Source: CAWGJC01 sp965276665 (GTDB lineage Bacteria > Pseudomonadota > Alphaproteobacteria > Acetobacterales > Acetobacteraceae). From it: a DNA stretch of 64,000 bases. Both the position numbers and the translations under genes were made by a program. Numbering within the stretch: the stretch's first letter is position 1; each line of letters starts with the position of its first letter. The notes under the pieces were generated by a model. The model did no database searches. It saw only the letters and a program-made list of their open reading frames with translations, and had not been told where the DNA came from. Where the stretch lies: NCBI GenBank assembly GCA_965276665.1, contig OZ255620.1, positions 1,054,001-1,118,000 of the forward strand. Reading direction: 5' to 3'. Shown in pieces: positions 1 to 9,038 of this stretch.

Positions 1-726
1 GCCGTAAAGCTCGACCGCGCCATGCATGCGGGTGACGGTCGTTGCCGCGCCGGCCAGCGTGCCCGAGTTGGAGGCCCAGATGATCTGCGTCGCCGGATCA
101 CGGCGCAGAACGCTTTCGACGGCATTCGCGCCCTGCTCGGGTGTCGCGCCTTCGATCTCGGAGACGATGTCGACTTTCACATCCGTCAGCGCCGACAGCA
201 TGCCCTGCTTGCGCACGGCGCTCCCCGGATTGATCGAGGGCAGCGGTATGAGACCGATCTTGGCATGCCCATCCATGCGCGCCTTGATCGACTTGTCCAT
301 CTCCCGGCCGACCGAGGCGGCGAGTTCCTTGTTGTCGACGCCAACGCTGTTGGTCGCGAGCGAACGGTCCGCGAAGAACGTATTGTATTCGACGATGGGC
401 AGATGCTGCGCCCGCGCGGCACGCACCGCGTTGGCCGAGGCGTCCTTGTCGAGCGGACTGATGACGAGCGCCTTGATCCCGCGTGTCATGAGATCATCCA
501 TGACCTGCGCCTCGGTCGGCAGTTGGCGGCGATTGAGCACGATCTGGAGGTCTGCGCCGTTTTTGGCGGCGGCGTCCTTCATGCCGCGCTCGACCTGCTG
601 CCAGAACTGGCTGTCACGAGCGTACAGCACCGCACCGATCAGCGGCCTGTCCGCGGCCGCCGGAACAGCCGACGCCACGAGCGTCGTCGCCAGCATTGCC
701 GCGGCGAGTATTGCACGACGTTTCAC
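1..726 (-). CDS. sugar-type ABC transporter periplasmic substrate-binding protein (3' end outside window)
   Basis: The minus-strand reading frame is open for 242 codons from a GTG at 726-724 to the window edge, so the C-terminus is missing. AAAGGGG lies just upstream as ribosome binding site. The protein starts with a short positively charged signal peptide (VKRRAILAAAMLATTLVASA, cleavage probably near AAAD) followed by RPLIGAVLYARDSQFWQQV and later VISPLDKDAS, the pattern of ribose/xylose-type periplasmic binding proteins (Peripla_BP_4). It should capture a sugar-like ligand for an ABC importer whose other subunits would lie beyond the edge. It is 112 bases downstream of the MFS gene on the same strand. 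The ligand is not predictable. Confidence 0.85.
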   Translation of the reverse strand, partial: MKRRAILAAAMLATTLVASAVPAAADRPLIGAVLYARDSQFWQQVERGMKDAAAKNGADLQIVLNRRQLPTEAQVMDDLMTRGIKALVISPLDKDASANAVRAARAQHLPIVEYNTFFADRSLATNSVGVDNKELAASVGREMDKSIKARMDGHAKIGLIPLPSINPGSAVRKQGMLSALTDVKVDIVSEIEGATPEQGANAVESVLRRDPATQIIWASNSGTLAGAATTVTRMHGAVELYG

Positions 727-838
727 GGTTCGCCCCTTTCTTGCTGTTGTTGGCGCGCATTGCAGACGAATTCCCGCCCGACGGCGCCGGGTTGCCGCGG
801 CGTTCCGACGATGGCGCAGGGCGGATGCCTGGATGGGC

Positions 839-2173
839 TCACCGGCGCGGCTCCGGTACGTGATCGAGATCGCGGTGCCGGGTCTCTCCGACCAGAACCG
901 CGCAGAGAGCGGTGATCAGCGATGCCGCGATGATGAAGACGGAGATCGACCAACTCATGTTGTTCCCCCAAGCCAGGAGAGCGGTGGCGATCGCGGGTGT
1001 GAACCCGCCGACAATCGCTGCGAGTTGCGAACCGACGGCGACACCAGTATAGCGCACGTCGGTAGCGAACATCTCAGAGATGTAGGCTGGCTCGATGCTG
1101 TACATCGCGCCGACAATAACACTATAGGCGACCACAATCGCGAGATAGACGCCGGTCACGGTCCCCGTATCAAGCAGCCAAAAGAACGGAAAGGCGAAAA
1201 GGCAGCCCCCGACAGCACCAATCAAAAAGACAGTGCGGCGTCCCACGAAATCGGAGAGCAGCCCCCAGAGCGGAAAGGTCACGATGCCGCAGGCGGCGCC
1301 CAACATTACTCCCAGCAAGACGGTACTTCGCGGCATGCCCAGCCGTGTGGTGGCGTATTGCAGCACATAGCTGATGACGATGTAGCCAATCACCGTCTCG
1401 CTGACGCGCAATCCCATCGCCAAAAAAATCTGCTTCGGGAAGCGGCGCAGTACGTCCTTTATCGGCAGTGCGAGCGATGCCCTCCGCTGCTTCAACGCGA
1501 TGAAGGCGGGCGGCTCGCCCACGCTGAGCCGGATGTAGACGCCGGCGAACAGCAGCACGATGCTGGCCAGGAATGGAATGCGCCATCCCCAGGACAGGAA
1601 CGCCTCCTCCGGCAGGGAGGACGCGAGCGCAAATGCGCCGGTGGATACCAGTACCCCGATGACGTTGCCGAGCTGGACGAAGGTGCCGTAGAAGCCCCGC
1701 CGGTTCGCTGGCGCGAACTCGATCGTCATCGTCGTCGCGCCGCCCCATTCGCCGCCGACCGCGATTCCCTGAAGTAGACGGAGCACCACCAACAGGATTG
1801 GCGCCATGACACCGATGGCGGCGAAGGACGGTATGCAGCCGATCAGAAAGGTCGACACGCTCATGATCACGACGGTTGCCACGAGCATCGCCTTGCGGCC
1901 GATCGTGTCGCCGAAATGCCCGAAGATCACGGCGCCGAGCGGCCGCGTCACGAAGGCGACGCCGAGCGTGCCGAATGACACGAGGGAAGCGGTCAGCGGC
2001 GGCATGGATGAGAAGAAGAGTTTCGGGAAGACGAGTGCAGCCGCCGCGCCATAGATAAAGTAGTCGTAGAACTCGATGAACGTGCCGACCAGACTGGCAA
2101 TTGCGGTTCGCATCGTCACCGCCTGGCTTGGGGTCCCAATCGCGGGAGCCGGCGCGATGGTCGCATCGGACAT
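839..2173 (-). CDS. MFS transporter, metabolite:H+ symporter (MHS) family
   Basis: This 444-residue inner-membrane protein has about twelve hydrophobic segments. The N-terminal IEFYDYFIYGAAAALVFPK and the following GRPLGAVIFGHFGDTIGRK-like loop are hallmarks of the metabolite:H+ symporter group (shikimate, alpha-ketoglutarate, proline/betaine permeases). The ATG at 2173 is chosen because GGAGGA sits ideally before it; a longer frame to 2332 lacks support and crosses the palindromic operator at 2263-2292. It lies just after the LacI-type gene and before the ABC binding protein on the same strand, so it probably imports the carboxylate processed by the CoA-transferase. The substrate is unknown. 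Confidence 0.9.
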   Translation of the reverse strand: MSDATIAPAPAIGTPSQAVTMRTAIASLVGTFIEFYDYFIYGAAAALVFPKLFFSSMPPLTASLVSFGTLGVAFVTRPLGAVIFGHFGDTIGRKAMLVATVVIMSVSTFLIGCIPSFAAIGVMAPILLVVLRLLQGIAVGGEWGGATTMTIEFAPANRRGFYGTFVQLGNVIGVLVSTGAFALASSLPEEAFLSWGWRIPFLASIVLLFAGVYIRLSVGEPPAFIALKQRRASLALPIKDVLRRFPKQIFLAMGLRVSETVIGYIVISYVLQYATTRLGMPRSTVLLGVMLGAACGIVTFPLWGLLSDFVGRRTVFLIGAVGGCLFAFPFFWLLDTGTVTGVYLAIVVAYSVIVGAMYSIEPAYISEMFATDVRYTGVAVGSQLAAIVGGFTPAIATALLAWGNNMSWSISVFIIAASLITALCAVLVGETRHRDLDHVPEPRR

Positions 2174-2262
2174 GGTTTCCTCCGGGTGGTTTCTTTCTTG
2201 CGCCGGCGCCTTTGGCGACGGCGGAACTCCAAGGCAAGGCGGCTTGACCGCCAGATATAAAC

Positions 2263-2292
2263 ATAAAAACGATTCTGTGAAATCGTTTTTAT
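2263..2292. promoter_or_regulatory. 30-bp perfect palindrome, candidate LacI-family operator
   Basis: Two 12-base arms, ATAAAAACGATT and AATCGTTTTTAT, are exact reverse complements separated by CTGTGA. The site is AT-rich in GC-rich surroundings and is 90 bases before the MFS start codon. A near copy of one arm (11 of 12 bases) occurs before the CoA-transferase gene at 4894-4905. The position between a LacI-type gene and a transporter makes a regulator-binding site likely; binding is inferred. Confidence 0.6.
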
Positions 2293-2356
2293 TGAGTCCC
2301 CATAAAACTCGGGCCGATTGGATCAACGTCAATGGGAGCAGACCGGGAGAGGAGCG

Positions 2357-3418
2357 CTAGGCGCGCCGTTGGCGCGGTGCGGGCCCAGTACTGCCCCGGA
2401 TCACGAGCTGGGCTGGGAACATCACCGTCTGCCGCGCCGACTCCGGCGCGGTGCTGTTTATCCGCTCAATCAGCAGTGTGGCCGCTGCAGCCCCCATCTC
2501 CCGCTTTGGAAGAGCGATCGTCGTCAGATTGATGCGGGCTAGGCTGGCGAGGGCGATGTCGTCGAGCCCCACCACCGAGAGCTGATCCGGCACGGCGATC
2601 CCGCGTTCCGACGCGACGTCCAGCACGCCCAGCGCATTCATGTCGTTACTCGCCATGACCGCCGTTGGCCGCCGCTTGAGATCCAGCAACTGCTTGGCGG
2701 CGCGGTGCCCCGCCTCGGTCCCGTAGTCAGCATTGACGATCAGCTCCGGATCGGCGTCGAGCTTAAGCTCTGCGACCGTCCGCCGGAACGAAGCCAGTCG
2801 CTCCGCCACCGCCGACGAATATGCCGGACCAATGACATACCCGATGCGCCGATGACCCAGGCCGGAAAGGTAGCGGACCGCCTCGGCAATGCAGACGCGA
2901 TTGTCCGCTCCCACAAAGTTGTCAGCGAACTTCCGGCTCCGCCGCTGCATAAGGATGAAAGGCGGTCCCTGGCTCAGGAGTTCCCGTACCTCCGCGTCGC
3001 CGCAATATTGGGAGATCAGCACCAAACCATCGACCTGTCGGTCCAGCAGGCTTCGCATGAGCATGAGCTGCCGCGTCTTGCTCTCATCGGTGTTGCATAG
3101 GAAGAGGGCGAATTTCTCCCGCACGGCGACATCCTCGATGCCACGCAAAAAATCCGGAGAACTCGGATTCGCGACATCGGCCATCAGCACGCCAATCGTG
3201 TTGGTACGGCGCGTCCGCATCGCCTGGGCGACGGCCGACGCCCGGTAGCCGAGCCGCCTGGCGGCCTCGAGAACCATCTTGCGCGTGTCCTCGCGGACAT
3301 AGGCCTTCCCGGCCAGCGCATTCGAAACGGTCGATAAGGCGAGGCCCAAATCCTGCGCCACATCACGGATGGTCACGCGCGCGCGTGTCCCAGGCATTGC
3401 GTCGGTCTTCACCGCCAT
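2357..3418 (-). CDS. LacI-family transcriptional regulator
   Basis: The N-terminus has the LacI helix-turn-helix (VTIRDVAQDLGLALSTVSNAL) with the hinge helix AMRTRRTNTIGVLM, followed by a periplasmic-binding-protein-like sensor domain that ends near residue 350. It should be a DNA-binding repressor controlled by a small ligand. The start is uncertain: ATG at 3418 gives the usual length, ATG at 3397 is also possible, and the frame opens at 3481; none has a strong ribosome site. It sits between the CoA-transferase and MFS genes on the same strand, and the palindrome at 2263-2292 is its most likely operator. Confidence 0.88.
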   Translation of the reverse strand: MAVKTDAMPGTRARVTIRDVAQDLGLALSTVSNALAGKAYVREDTRKMVLEAARRLGYRASAVAQAMRTRRTNTIGVLMADVANPSSPDFLRGIEDVAVREKFALFLCNTDESKTRQLMLMRSLLDRQVDGLVLISQYCGDAEVRELLSQGPPFILMQRRSRKFADNFVGADNRVCIAEAVRYLSGLGHRRIGYVIGPAYSSAVAERLASFRRTVAELKLDADPELIVNADYGTEAGHRAAKQLLDLKRRPTAVMASNDMNALGVLDVASERGIAVPDQLSVVGLDDIALASLARINLTTIALPKREMGAAAATLLIERINSTAPESARQTVMFPAQLVIRGSTGPAPRQRRA

Positions 3419-3545
3419 GCTTGCGGGGATGCCACCGCCGACCAGAAGTCTGGATCGCATTTGAACGGGCACGGCCAACATGTAATCATGCGCGTAGTGT
3501 CCCAGGCTTCGACCACTTCGGCCATTGTCGCGCGCGGCGTCGTGC

Positions 3546-4736
3546 TCACACCGCGCTTACTGCCGACAAACCTGCTATCGCTGTTGAGTCGAGGCCCAGC
3601 CAGTCCAGCAGCACCGCAGCCGTGTCCGCACCAAGGCACGGCGCACCTGCGCGGATGGAGGCCGGGCTTTCGCCAAGCCTGATCGGCAGGCCCTGCATCG
3701 CGATCGGCCCGATCCGCGCATGCGGAACCGCGACGATGTGCTCTGCCTCCTGCATGTAAGCCTCGTTCACGACCTCGTTAATCGTCGCCACCTTGGCTGC
3801 CGGCACGTCAGCTGCGGCGAGCATCGCGACCGCCTGATCGGCATCGATACCGGCGATCCATGCCGCGACGATCGCCTCAACGCCGTCTTGATTCTCCATG
3901 CGGGCGGCATGAGTGGCAAAACGCGGATCTTCCAGCAACTCCGGCTTTTCCAGAACCGCAGCCAGGCGCGGGAACATCGCCGCAGTGCCGGCAATCAGAT
4001 GCACCCATCTCCCGTCACGGCACTGGAAGGTCTGCCCAGGTGCCGAGTAACGATCACGGTTGCCCCCGCGCGTCACGTGCCGCCCCAGCGTCTTCGCCTC
4101 GGTGATCGCGGTCAACAGCAGCGAACAGGCGCCACCCATCAGGCTCACATCGACAACCTGACCCACGCCGCTCGTGTGCCGCCGTTCGATTGCGGACAGA
4201 ATGCCGATCGCCGTGTAAAGCGCAGTGGTGTAGTCGACGATAAAGCTGCCGAACATGGTGGGCTTTCCACCGGGCTCACCGGTCAGCTCCATGAGCCCGG
4301 AGCGCGCCTGCGCGATGCCGTCCAGGCAGGGCTCCTCCGACCGGGAATTTCCCTGCCCATATCCGGAGACCCGCGCCATGATTAGGCGTGGATTGAGCGC
4401 GTGCAAAGTCTCCCAGCCGCAACCCATCTTCTCCATCGTGCCGGGACGGAAATTCTCGACCAGCACATCAGCCTGCCGCACCATGTCCCGCAGGAGAGCC
4501 TGGCCCGCCGGATTGCGGAAATCCAGAGTCATGCCGCGCTTGTTGCGGTTGAACATCATGAAGTAGATGCTCTCGCCGTCGATCTGCGGATGGATGGCGC
4601 GCACATCGTCGCCAAATTCCTTCCGCTCGACCTTGACCACGTCCGCGCCGAGGTCGCCGAGCACCATCGCGCACTGCGGACCGGCGATAAATCGCGACAG
4701 ATCCAGTACCCTGATGCCGTTCAACGGACCTGGCAT
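3546..4736 (-). CDS. family III CoA-transferase (CaiB/BaiF type)
   Basis: The 396-residue product begins PLNGIRVLDLSRFIAGPQC, the standard opening of CaiB/BaiF CoA-transferases, and has the motifs ADVVKVE, NRNKRGMTLDF and VENFRPGTMEKMG. Asp168 (in FIVDYTTALYTAIGIL) aligns with the catalytic aspartate that forms the acyl anhydride in formyl-CoA transferase. It is a cytoplasmic enzyme moving CoA between carboxylic acids. A GGGAGATT ribosome site precedes the ATG. It is the first gene of the minus-strand cluster with the LacI regulator and the MHS permease, which fits uptake and activation of an organic acid. The acid is not identifiable. Confidence 0.9.
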   Translation of the reverse strand: MPGPLNGIRVLDLSRFIAGPQCAMVLGDLGADVVKVERKEFGDDVRAIHPQIDGESIYFMMFNRNKRGMTLDFRNPAGQALLRDMVRQADVLVENFRPGTMEKMGCGWETLHALNPRLIMARVSGYGQGNSRSEEPCLDGIAQARSGLMELTGEPGGKPTMFGSFIVDYTTALYTAIGILSAIERRHTSGVGQVVDVSLMGGACSLLLTAITEAKTLGRHVTRGGNRDRYSAPGQTFQCRDGRWVHLIAGTAAMFPRLAAVLEKPELLEDPRFATHAARMENQDGVEAIVAAWIAGIDADQAVAMLAAADVPAAKVATINEVVNEAYMQEAEHIVAVPHARIGPIAMQGLPIRLGESPASIRAGAPCLGADTAAVLLDWLGLDSTAIAGLSAVSAV

Positions 4737-4893
4737 GGCAATCTCCCTGATTCTTCAGTCAAACTTGTTGGACTTTGTCACCGCAATTTCGGTCGGGCCG
4801 TTTCCGGTCGGTGCTGGGACCGATTTTCCGACGACCGCAGCGGTAGCGTTTCCCCTTAGCTTATTAGCACTTCAATCGTGCGGCGCCGGCCAG

Positions 4894-4905
4894 ATAGAAA
4901 CGATT
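4894..4905. promoter_or_regulatory. half-operator matching the 2263-2292 palindrome
   Basis: ATAGAAACGATT matches 11 of 12 bases of the palindrome arm ATAAAAACGATT. It is about 160 bases upstream of the CoA-transferase start, with an AATCGT half-site 15-20 bases away at 4874-4879 in everted arrangement. The rest of 4737-5073 holds no gene that I can see. Confidence 0.35.
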
Positions 4906-5073
4906 TTATTGGCTGAGTCAAGAAGCTGCTACCGGCAGGTGTTGGCCTCTCCCGTGGCGTCGATCTGCTCCGACCTACTTTCCCAAGATTGCTCTCTCGA
5001 CCTTCGCTCGAAGCTGCTCAACGTCGGTGCCACCGGCGGCAAGGCGCCCCCAAGAGCATGCATGAAGTCTTCA

Positions 5074-5318
5074 TCACCTCAGTACGGCGGCCGGACCGGC
5101 CTTTCCGGAACGGCGTTGCGCGGCGACCGCTCCCCCCGCGAGCGCAGCAGCGATACGCTTCGTCACGCGATTGGCTGCGCGACGAGACGGATCATTCTGC
5201 ACATGAGCGTCAATCTCGGTCGATCGGATATTCGCATGTCCGAGGATCGCGCCGGTCAACGCGAGCGTCTCGCCAGTCGATGTGGCCGTGGAGCCCATCG
5301 TATGCGTGTGTCGGCGTG
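5074..5318 (-). pseudogene. tyrosine integrase, C-terminal remnant
   Basis: The translated piece (HTHTMGSTATSTGETLALTG, AILGHANIRSTEIDAHVQ) lines up closely with the last third of the intact integrase at 7537-8880 (HTMGSTAVSFGEALALTG, AILGHANPRSTAIYAHVQ). The N-terminal two thirds are missing; the break coincides with the edge of the ISL3-type element. The nucleophilic tyrosine is replaced by aspartate (STEIDAHV), so the domain would be inactive even if expressed. Confidence 0.75.
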
Positions 5319-5324
5319 GAAAAG

Positions 5325-6849
5325 GGGCTCTGACTTACTCTCGGTGCAGGTCTCGTAAGTTGGTCGGGTCGATTCGGGAGCGCTGCGATGCGACGTGGTT
5401 CATTCCAGATGATATCGCCTGCTGGTCTTCTGGTTGAGACAGTCACCACCGAGCCTGACCGTCTACTGATCGTGGCAAGGCCGACCGCTGCCGATGCAGC
5501 CTGCCCCGAGTGCGGCCGACGGTCGTCGCAGGTCCATAGCCGGTACGATCGACGGCTGACGGATCTCCCTTCGCACGGCCGTGCCGTCCACCTGCGTAAC
5601 CAGGTCTGCCGGTTCCAGTGTGCGCCGCCGTCAGCTGCCCCAGGCGGATTTTCAACGAGCCGCTCGCCGACAGCATCGCGCCCCGTGCCGCCAGACATAC
5701 AAACCGGCTCGAGGGCGTCGTCCATCATCTGGGCCTCGCTCTCGGAGGCCGACCCGCCGCCAACCTAGCAAGGCGACTGATGTTGCCGGTGAGCAGGGAC
5801 ACACTGCTGCGGGTCCTGCGCCGCCGGGCTCCCGTTGGGGGCCCCACCCGCCCAGGTCATCGGCATCGACGACTTCGCGTGGAAACGTGGCCAACGCTAC
5901 GGCACGGTGGTGTGCGATCTCGAACGACACTGCCGTCCAGATCGCCGACCGGTGGCATCTGATGGATAACGGCAGCGCAGCATTTCTGGAGGCGGTGCGC
6001 CGGTCAACGAAGGCGATCCGCCAGGTCCTGGGATCGACGGTGATCGACCCGGCGCTGCTGACCTGTGCCGAGCGCATCCAGTACGAGGGCTTCCTGCGGC
6101 GCCAGGACGACAGCCAGAGGATCAAGGCGCTGGCCGAAGCGGGCAAGTCCATAAAGAAGATCACACGATCGACGGGCCGCAGCCACAAGCTGGTCCGCAG
6201 CGTGCTTTGCGGTGGGGATGGCGACGTGTTCCGCTGCCGTCAGAGCATGTTGGAGCCGCACATCGCCAAGCTCCGGGCCGACTGGGATGCGGGCTGCCGC
6301 AATGGCGAAGAGTTATGGCGGCGGCTGGGTGCAGCAGGCTTCAATGGCGGGCTGCGGGCGGTGACGGAGTGAACGACCCGACAGCAACGCAACGAAAAGG
6401 CCGACGTGGTTTGGCCCGCAAGGCTCCGCCCGCTCGGTTGTTGAGTCGCCTCATGACGGCACAGCGCGCGCAGTTGGCGAAGGCCGATGCGGTCACGGTG
6501 GCGGCAATCAAGACGGGGGTCCCGGCGCTGGTCATCGCGCGCAACCTCATGGAGCGTTTCTATTGCATGCTGCGGACGGGTGCCGTCGGTGCCACTGCCG
6601 CACTAGCTTGCAGAGACCGGCAGCAGCTTGCTGGCTCCATTTGGGAAGGGCATCGCCGCCCACCTAGCTGCGGTGACGGCGGCACTGACCGAGCCATGAT
6701 CCAACGGACAAACCGAGGGTCAGATCACCAAGCTCAAGCTGGTCAAGCGCCAGATGTATGGGCGCGCGCGCCTCGACTTACTCCGTGCACGCCTGGTCGT
6801 CCCCGCGTGATGCCCGGCACCGAACTGTCCCGAGATTGAGTCAGAGCCC
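5325..6849 (+). mobile_element. ISL3-family insertion sequence, degenerate
   Basis: The element is bounded by inverted repeats: 5325-5344 (GGGCTCTGACTTACTCTCGG) and 6830-6849, whose reverse complement differs from it at only two positions. It contains a decayed ISL3 transposase gene. I see no 8-base target duplication. Similarity of the two ends continues outward through TCGGCGTG-like sequence that resembles the ends of the IS21 copies further right. Confidence 0.7.
5388..6810 (+). pseudogene. ISL3-family transposase, frameshifted and internally deleted
   Basis: ISL3 transposase segments occur in order but in different frames. They are the N-terminal zinc-finger part (AACPECGRRSSQVHSRY and RRLTDLPSHGRAVHLR), the helix-turn-helix region (VEGVVHHLGLALGG-like), VIGIDDFAWKRGQRYGTVVC, then QIADRWHLMDNGSAAFLEAV, and the end QITKLKLVKRQMYGRARLD stopping at 6808-6810. 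At least three frame changes and a gap in the catalytic region between CDLERH and QIADRWHL rule out an active enzyme. Confidence 0.75.
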
Positions 6850-6871
6850 TTTTTGCACGCCGATTGACGGC

Positions 6872-7201
6872 ATGATCAACAACCCAGACCAGGCCGGGCA
6901 TTTATTCGCCGAGCTGCAAGCCGCATTACCACTGTCGGTGCGCATCACTCCCGAACTCGCAGCAACTCTCCAGTCCGCCGCTGCGGTGATACCGATCAGC
7001 TCGGCCTGCTCGATCAGATCGATCAGTTACGCCGGCGACGAGGGCGGCGTCATGTGCGAACTTGACCTGCTGAACGAAAACGGCAAAGCGATCTACGTGT
7101 CGATCACTCACCTCCGCTTCGATCCGCGCCTGCCCGCTACACGCGAGATCGCCGCCTATCAGAAACACCGAGTCAAACGCATCCGCCGCGGAGCCGGGTA
7201 G
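6872..7201 (+). CDS. small hypothetical protein
   Basis: A 109-codon frame starts with ATG at 6872, immediately after the IS end. The product (MINNPDQAGHLFAELQAALP, ending RVKRIRRGAG) has no signal peptide or membrane segment and a basic tail. The middle reads as a small alpha/beta domain (GGVMCELDLLNENGKAIYVS). I do not recognise a family. Its close abutment to the IS right end means its native promoter may have been replaced. Confidence 0.5.
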   Translation: MINNPDQAGHLFAELQAALPLSVRITPELAATLQSAAAVIPISSACSIRSISYAGDEGGVMCELDLLNENGKAIYVSITHLRFDPRLPATREIAAYQKHRVKRIRRGAG

Positions 7202-7457
7202 CCGACCCACCGTTAACACCCGTCAACGTGCTCGCGCCGTGACGCTTACCCCGCAACCAACGATCCCGGTGCAGCGAATGCGATGGCAGCACCGTTTAGG
7301 CCAGTAAGGCCGGCTGCCCCCAACCGCCGCCGACCACAACCGGTGACTTCCACCCATCTGCTTCCAATTCGCTTCCGTTAGCCGCCGATTTCCAAATTGG
7401 AAACAGCTTATCGGCATCAAGATTTGCGCTAAGCCTCTGACACTAACTAGAGAAATC

Positions 7458-7502
7458 TGGAGCGGGCGAAGGGATTCGAACCCTCGACCCCAACCTTGGC
7501 AA
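7458..7502 (-). repeat. tRNA-Gly(GCC) 3'-end fragment, attachment-site copy A
   Basis: Read on the minus strand, 45 bases run from the anticodon loop (TTGCCAA, anticodon GCC) through the T arm GAGGGTTCGAATCCCTT and acceptor strand CGCCCGC to TCCA. The D arm and 5' acceptor strand are absent, so this is not a tRNA gene but the typical 3' core used by tyrosine integrases. It lies 34 bases beyond the 3' end of the integrase gene. The same 45 bases recur at 9039-9083 (opposite orientation) and 24545-24589 (same orientation). Confidence 0.8.
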
Positions 7503-7536
7503 CGTGCTGATTTTGGACCGCCTTTGCTGGCCAATG

Positions 7537-8880
7537 CTACGCTGTTTTATCCGTCAGCGTCCGTGAACGCTTCGCCGATTTCTCGCCGACGGCTTTCCAA
7601 TCCACCGGTTTCAAGCTTTTTCCGGAGAGGGCATCAGCGATCCGCCTGGTGACCCGATCGGCAGCCCGCCGGGAGGGATCGTACTGCACATGGGCGTAAA
7701 TCGCCGTCGATCTGGGATTTGCATGCCCCAAGATCGCGCCGGTCAGTGCCAGCGCCTCTCCAAATGAAACAGCCGTCGAGCCCATCGTGTGCCGTAGTGT
7801 GTGGGGCGTAATGCCAGAAAGCCCAGCCTTCAAAGTGATTTTGGACCATAGCTGTTTAGCAACCTGATAGTGCCCATCACCCCTTTCGGCTGGAAATACG
7901 AAGTCAGTGTCAGGATGCCGCGCGACAGCGGCCAAAATCGCGATCGCCGCAGCGCCTAACGGCCTTATTGACTTGCCGGTCTTGGTATCAGCCAGCACCA
8001 GCATTCCTCGCTCAAGGTCCAATTCGGACCAGCGTAGACCTGCAATCTCGTCCCGCCGACACCCGGTCAGCGCCCACAGGCGTATAATCGCCACCGCCTT
8101 TGTGTTCGCGCCTGCCGCCTCAACCTCATCGAAGGCATGACCAAGGCGCGACACCTCCTCTAGGGTCAGGAACCGCTCGCGTCGATTGTCCGTCTTCCGA
8201 ATCGCGGCCCGTTCAACCGGGTTATCCGGTGTTATCCCTCGCCGCACGGCGAAGCTGAAGACCGCCGAAAGATCACGAACGACTTTGCGGGCCGCACCGT
8301 CTCCTCCCCGAACGATGATGCGTTTACGAGGCGCAATTTTTTCATCCTTGGCCGTCTTGCCGGCGCTCACGTCTCGAACGAACCGCTCTATCTCGCCGGC
8401 GCCGACCTCGGTCACCCGCTTATGCCCGAGGAGAGGCAGGACATGGTGCTTCAGCCTTCCGAGAGTGTAAGCCTTTGTCCGGTCCTTCATCGGCTCGCCC
8501 TGACGGATGCCCCGCTGAATGAAGCAGCCTTCGTTTTCGTATAAATCGACGAGCTGGGTGATGGTCATCTCTCTGCGCTTTTTCTGGCGCTCACCACCGG
8601 GATCATCACCTGTCGCTGCCGATGCGAGGAGCAGGCGGGCTTGCCGACGGGCTTCGTCGACTGTGAGGGGACCAAACCGCCCGACGGTAATGAAGCGTCG
8701 CGGCGCCGATCTGCCGCCGCTATCGGCCCGGTAGCGGACAATAAATGTCTTCGTCCCACTCTTCTCGACGCGCAATCCGAAGCCAGCCATTCGGGTATCC
8801 CAGACGTGGTAGCGCTCCGCCCGGGGCTTTGCGCCGTCGACCTCTGTCTTGGTCAGAAGGACGCTAGAAGACCTATCCAT
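7537..8880 (-). CDS. tyrosine-type site-specific integrase (P4-like, DUF4102 N-terminus)
   Basis: The 447-residue protein has the N-terminal DUF4102 fold (VWDTRMAGFGLRVEKSGTKTF, FITVGRFGPLTVDEAR) and a full C-terminal recombinase domain. All catalytic residues are present: Arg275 in LTGCRRDEI, Lys300 in ADTKTGKS, His360 and Arg363 in HTLRHT, His386 in LGHANPRS and nucleophile Tyr395 in IYAHVQ. It should integrate an island into the 3' end of tRNA-Gly, since such a 3' end lies 159 bases before its start (copy B) and another just after its stop (copy A). It appears intact, and it could act on the other tRNA-Gly cores in the window. Confidence 0.93.
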   Translation of the reverse strand: MDRSSSVLLTKTEVDGAKPRAERYHVWDTRMAGFGLRVEKSGTKTFIVRYRADSGGRSAPRRFITVGRFGPLTVDEARRQARLLLASAATGDDPGGERQKKRREMTITQLVDLYENEGCFIQRGIRQGEPMKDRTKAYTLGRLKHHVLPLLGHKRVTEVGAGEIERFVRDVSAGKTAKDEKIAPRKRIIVRGGDGAARKVVRDLSAVFSFAVRRGITPDNPVERAAIRKTDNRRERFLTLEEVSRLGHAFDEVEAAGANTKAVAIIRLWALTGCRRDEIAGLRWSELDLERGMLVLADTKTGKSIRPLGAAAIAILAAVARHPDTDFVFPAERGDGHYQVAKQLWSKITLKAGLSGITPHTLRHTMGSTAVSFGEALALTGAILGHANPRSTAIYAHVQYDPSRRAADRVTRRIADALSGKSLKPVDWKAVGEKSAKRSRTLTDKTA

Positions 8881-9038
8881 GGGGAGCCTCAGCTTGAAAT
8901 GGTGTCCACATGGTGTCCACCATGATCGACGACCGCAGGATATCCCGTCGGGCCATATCGTAGCAAGTAGCTGAAATTAATATGTTTCGTAGTGCTCGCG
9001 GATACCTTCGGATACCCCAGAGTAGCCATTCTGCACCC
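8881..9038. other. integrase upstream region with short direct repeats
   Basis: This gene-free stretch separates the integrase start from attachment core B. It holds two tandem copies of ATGGTGTCCAC (near 8899-8920) and two copies of GGATACC (near 9000-9016). Repeats at this place are common as integrase or excisionase arm sites; that role is inferred. I see no coding sequence. Confidence 0.3.

Noticed and set aside
26..1777. A 583-codon plus-strand frame across the ABC binding protein and MFS genes
   Set aside because: It is antisense to two clearly conserved minus-strand genes and has no domain; GC-rich codon bias opens such shadow frames.
7458..7502. Complete tRNA-Gly gene
   Set aside because: D arm and 5' acceptor strand are missing at all three copies (also 9039 and 24545); they are attachment cores only.
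7223..7534. 103-codon minus-strand frame across tRNA-Gly fragment A
   Set aside because: It translates tRNA sequence and has no supporting motif or ribosome site.
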